Assembly: GCA_949286295.1 (NCBI GenBank)
Contig: CASECK010000189.1
Span: forward strand, 1 to 7,624
Reading direction: 5' to 3'
Origin: an uncultured bacterium
Lineage (GTDB): Bacteria; Bacillota; Clostridia; Oscillospirales; Oscillospiraceae
DNA: 7,624 nt
Shown: positions 5,797 to 7,624 of the stretch, piece by piece
Layout: every line of letters begins with the position of its first letter
Position numbering within the stretch: position 1 is the stretch's first letter
Program-made: the position numbers and the translations under genes
Notes under the pieces: model-generated
Told to the model about the DNA's origin: nothing
The model's database searches: none
Seen by the model: only the letters and a program-made list of their open reading frames with translations

Positions 5797-7074
5797 TCAG
5801 TTGCCCAGCATGATGTTTAAAATCTCGTGGTCGGTGGCGCGCATCCCCTCCCGGCCCATGCGGCCGAAGTTGCGGATGGTGTCCTCCACGTTCTCCTCCA
5901 CCAGGCCCTCCCCAGGCTGGAAGGTGCGCTGGTGCACCCCCATCTTCATGCCCAGCAGGGCCGTCTGAAGGGCGGTGGATATCTTGGCCGCGCAGGAGGA
6001 TTTGGCCCCGTCGCACACCATGCCGCCCACGGTGGCGATGGTATTGGTGATGGTGGCCGCAATCACGGACTTTGGGTAATCCAACAGATAGCAGATGCCG
6101 CAGGCCGCCCCGCAGGCCGCGCTGACCACGCCGCAGTAGGCCGACAGGCTGCCGATGTGCTTTTTCTGGTGCACGGCGGTGAGGTTGGCCACCACCAGCG
6201 CCCGGAGCAGCTTCTCCCGGCTGGCGCCCTCCTCCTGGGCATAGACCACCACAGGCACGCTGACGGTGATGCCCTGATTGCCGCTGCCCGAGTTGATGAC
6301 CACGGGCATGGGGCAGCCGTTCATCCGGGCGTCTGACCCGGCGGCGGCATAGGCCCTGGCCCGCAGGCCCACGGTGGGGGCGCTGTTGCCGTCCAGCAAA
6401 ATGCGCCCCACCTCCGCGCCGTAGGGGTGTTCCAGTCCCTCCCGGCAGATGGCCATGTTGCACTCGATTTGCCGGGTGAGCACGTCCTCTACATCCCCGA
6501 TGTCCACCGCGCCGGCAAACTCCAGGATGTTGTCCACGCTCAGCAGCTCCCGGTCGCCGGTCTTTTGGTTTTTCTCCTCCTGGGTGGGGACGTGCTCCAG
6601 GCAGCTCACCCCGTCCTTCTCCATCCGGGTGATGTTCTTGTGGGTGTTTTGAATCTCCACCAGGGCGGTGTGTTCCCCGGCCTGCACCTCCACCACGATG
6701 TACAGGGTGGCCACGTTTTCAATCAGCCTGCACTGGCAGAATCCGGCGTGCAGCAGCTCCCGGACCCTGGCCCGGTCCCCATCGGTGACCCCCTCCAGCA
6801 CGGCCAGCTCCAGCTCTGGGTTGCCCCCCACCACCCCCAGGGTGGCCGCCACGTCGATGCCCTTCAGGCCGCCGGAGTTGGGGACGGTGACTCCCATGAC
6901 GTTTTTGACGATATTTCCGCTGCAATGGACGGTGCAGCGCTCCGGCATTTCCCCCAGCAGCTGGCGGGCCTTGGCGGCGGCGTAGGCGATGGCGATGGGC
7001 TCGGTACAGCCCAGGGCCATAACCAGCTCTGAGCGGAGGATGGTCAGATGATTTTCATACAGCGCGCGCTCCAT
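5797..7074 (-). CDS. cyuA: L-cysteine desulfidase family protein (CyuA/YhaM, UPF0597)
   Basis: A 425-residue cytoplasmic protein of the UPF0597/CyuA family, related to the alpha part of Fe-S serine dehydratases. Known members split L-cysteine into pyruvate, ammonia and sulfide with an oxygen-sensitive [4Fe-4S] cluster. Family features visible are ALGCTEPIAIAYA near the N-terminus (Cys23, the conserved first cluster ligand), GNIVKNVMGVTVPNSGG (53-69), ECNMAICREG (204-213), the glycine-rich NSGSGNQGIT (261-270), SAYCGVVSAACGAACGICY (311-329) and GGMVCDGAKSSCA (350-362). Cys354 and one Cys of the 314-328 cluster are likely the other ligands. Length is usual for the family. The start is chosen for AAAGGAAG about nine bases upstream and the natural MERALYENHL N-terminus. 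It has its own promoter; no clear terminator follows, so read-through into the small downstream gene is possible. Serine dehydratase-like activity is the main alternative. Confidence 0.93.
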   Translation of the reverse strand: MERALYENHLTILRSELVMALGCTEPIAIAYAAAKARQLLGEMPERCTVHCSGNIVKNVMGVTVPNSGGLKGIDVAATLGVVGGNPELELAVLEGVTDGDRARVRELLHAGFCQCRLIENVATLYIVVEVQAGEHTALVEIQNTHKNITRMEKDGVSCLEHVPTQEEKNQKTGDRELLSVDNILEFAGAVDIGDVEDVLTRQIECNMAICREGLEHPYGAEVGRILLDGNSAPTVGLRARAYAAAGSDARMNGCPMPVVINSGSGNQGITVSVPVVVYAQEEGASREKLLRALVVANLTAVHQKKHIGSLSAYCGVVSAACGAACGICYLLDYPKSVIAATITNTIATVGGMVCDGAKSSCAAKISTALQTALLGMKMGVHQRTFQPGEGLVEENVEDTIRNFGRMGREGMRATDHEILNIMLGN

Positions 7075-7124
7075 AGTCGTTGCTTCCTTTCCCCGGGACG
7101 GTCTGATGCGCTCCCGTGGCAGTT

Positions 7125-7153
7125 ATTATACGGCATTTCCTCCGCCGGGGCAA
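7125..7153 (-). promoter_or_regulatory. Promoter of the cysteine desulfidase gene
   Basis: On the minus strand a perfect TATAAT (7125-7130) lies 17 bases from TTGCCC (7148-7153, 4 of 6), about 50 bases before the ATG. Confidence 0.75.
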
Positions 7154-7168
7154 GCAAAACTCTGCCCC
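7147..7168 (-). promoter_or_regulatory. Inverted repeat overlapping the desulfidase -35, candidate operator
   Basis: GGGGCA (7147-7152) and TGCCCC (7163-7168) are separated by ten bases. One arm covers the -35 hexamer, so a protein bound here would compete with RNA polymerase. The site is inferred from geometry only. Confidence 0.3.
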
Positions 7169-7205
7169 TCCGACAAAGCAACCTGTTGGGCGGCGGAATG
7201 AAAAA

Positions 7206-7439
7206 GCGCGCCGCAGGCGATATGACCCTTGCGGCGGGCCGGAAGGGGCGGTTAGAATCGATAGTACCGATTTACGGCAGCACTTCGAAAGGACCACCCA
7301 ACCGGCCTTCTGGCCGGCGGCGCGGGTGCGCCGTAAATTCGTAGCCGCCAAAGGCGGCGGAGAATTGCGCAGGGGCGGCTTTGCCGCCCCGAGCATTGGA
7401 ATCTCCGAAGGGCGGAGCGGCCAGAGGCCGCGAAGCCCA
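7206..7439. repeat. Non-coding GC-rich hairpin array, candidate palindromic repeat element
   Basis: No open frame here looks like a protein. Successive inverted repeats are: 7209-7215/7230-7236 (CGCCGCA); 7270-7283/7326-7338 (13 pairs with one bulged A) enclosing 7302-7307/7312-7317 (CCGGCC, loop TTCT); 7344-7349/7353-7358 (GCCGCC, loop AAA); 7372-7379/7383-7390 (GGGGCGGC, loop TTT); 7403-7407/7413-7417 (CTCCG); and 7417-7422/7426-7431 (GCGGCC, loop AGA). The 10-base word GAATGAAAAA lies at both borders (7196-7205 and 7440-7449). The pattern resembles REP/BIME-type or small non-autonomous palindromic elements. A structured RNA is the alternative. Confidence 0.55.
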
Positions 7440-7486
7440 GAATGAAAAAATCCATCTGCTTCCGCAGATGGATTTTTTCATTCTGG
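7437..7486 (-). terminator. tRNA-Gly terminator inside a 23-bp perfect palindrome
   Basis: Arms 7437-7459 and 7464-7486 are perfectly complementary, with a 4-base loop. The terminator core is TCCATCTGC/GCAGATGGA, with T6 on the exit side of either strand (7445-7450 and 7473-7478). The pairing continues outward to include the tRNA's CCA (7484-7486). Confidence 0.88.
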
Positions 7487-7557
7487 AGCGGGGTACGGGA
7501 GTCGAACCCGCCTATTCGGCTTGGGAAGCCGACGCACTACCGATGTACTAACCCCGC
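7484..7557 (-). tRNA. tRNA-Gly, anticodon CCC, with encoded CCA
   Basis: The 74-base cloverleaf folds fully. The acceptor is GCGGGGT/ACCCCGC, the D arm GTAC-ATCGGTA-GTGC, and the anticodon arm TCGGC-TTCCCAA-GCCGA with anticodon CCC at 7523-7525. The variable loop is ATAG, and the T arm is GCGGG-TTCGACT-CCCGT with one G-U pair. The discriminator is U at 7487 and CCA is encoded at 7484-7486. It reads the glycine codon GGG, in keeping with a high-GC genome. Confidence 0.97.
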
Positions 7558-7569
7558 GTAACGGAAGGT

Positions 7570-7598
7570 ATTATACCACATGCTTCCGCGTTTTGCAA
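7570..7598 (-). promoter_or_regulatory. Promoter of tRNA-Gly
   Basis: On the minus strand TTGCAA (7593-7598) is 17 bases from a perfect TATAAT (7570-7575) preceded by TGG, an extended -10. It lies 12 bases before the tRNA 5' end, which leaves a very short leader. The remaining 7599-7624 shows no gene. Confidence 0.85.
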
Positions 7599-7624
7599 CT
7601 CGAAAATTGCGGTTTCCGGCATGA

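Noticed and set aside
7055..7481. Several overlapping short open frames on both strands in the hairpin region
   Set aside because: All run across strong inverted repeats and promoters, lack ribosome binding sites and show Arg/Pro/Ala-rich random composition.
7206..7486. Possible CRISPR array
   Set aside because: The hairpins differ from each other in sequence and spacing. There is no identical direct repeat with regular spacers.

Overview
The window looks like chromosomal DNA from a high-GC gut-type Clostridia, probably Oscillospiraceae. This rests on strong GC bias at third codon positions, AGGAGG-type ribosome binding sites, a clostridial response regulator/histidine kinase pair, a DUF6465-type small protein, and a tRNA-Gly with an encoded CCA end. 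The assignment is inferred from style and families; no database was searched.

Layout. At the left edge is the 3' end of an AT-rich membrane-protein gene on the + strand (1-147), with its own rho-independent terminator (235-269). Next is a decayed minus-strand remnant of a serine recombinase (305-505) that has lost its ATG and everything past the first ~50 residues, which suggests an old mobile-element edge. All other genes read on the minus strand. From promoter-distal to promoter-proximal they are: a two-component operon (histidine kinase 742-2856 and OmpR-type regulator 2853-3551, with a 4-base overlap), a MATE efflux transporter (3714-5090), a small Lys/Ala-rich DUF6465-like protein (5267-5584), a CyuA/YhaM-type L-cysteine desulfidase (5797-7074), and tRNA-Gly(CCC) (7484-7557).

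Transcription units. Each unit has a readable punctuation mark. Promoter-like -35/-10 pairs lie before the tRNA, the desulfidase, the DUF6465 gene (extended -10), the MATE gene and the regulator. Strong hairpin-plus-T-run terminators follow the tRNA, the DUF6465 gene, the MATE gene and the kinase gene. Only the regulator and kinase are clearly co-transcribed. The desulfidase has no clear terminator and may read through into the DUF6465 gene.

Function. The regulator/kinase pair is a membrane stress or signal sensor of unknown ligand. The MATE protein is a cation-coupled efflux pump. The desulfidase would convert L-cysteine to pyruvate, ammonia and sulfide using an oxygen-sensitive Fe-S cluster. 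These do not form an obvious single pathway.

Most unusual content. About 280 bp between the desulfidase promoter and the tRNA (7206-7486) hold no credible gene. This stretch is packed with at least seven consecutive GC-rich hairpins, is bounded by a 10-bp direct repeat, and ends in a 23-bp perfect palindrome that includes the tRNA's CCA end. It looks like a non-coding palindromic repeat element. No clearly new protein system was found.
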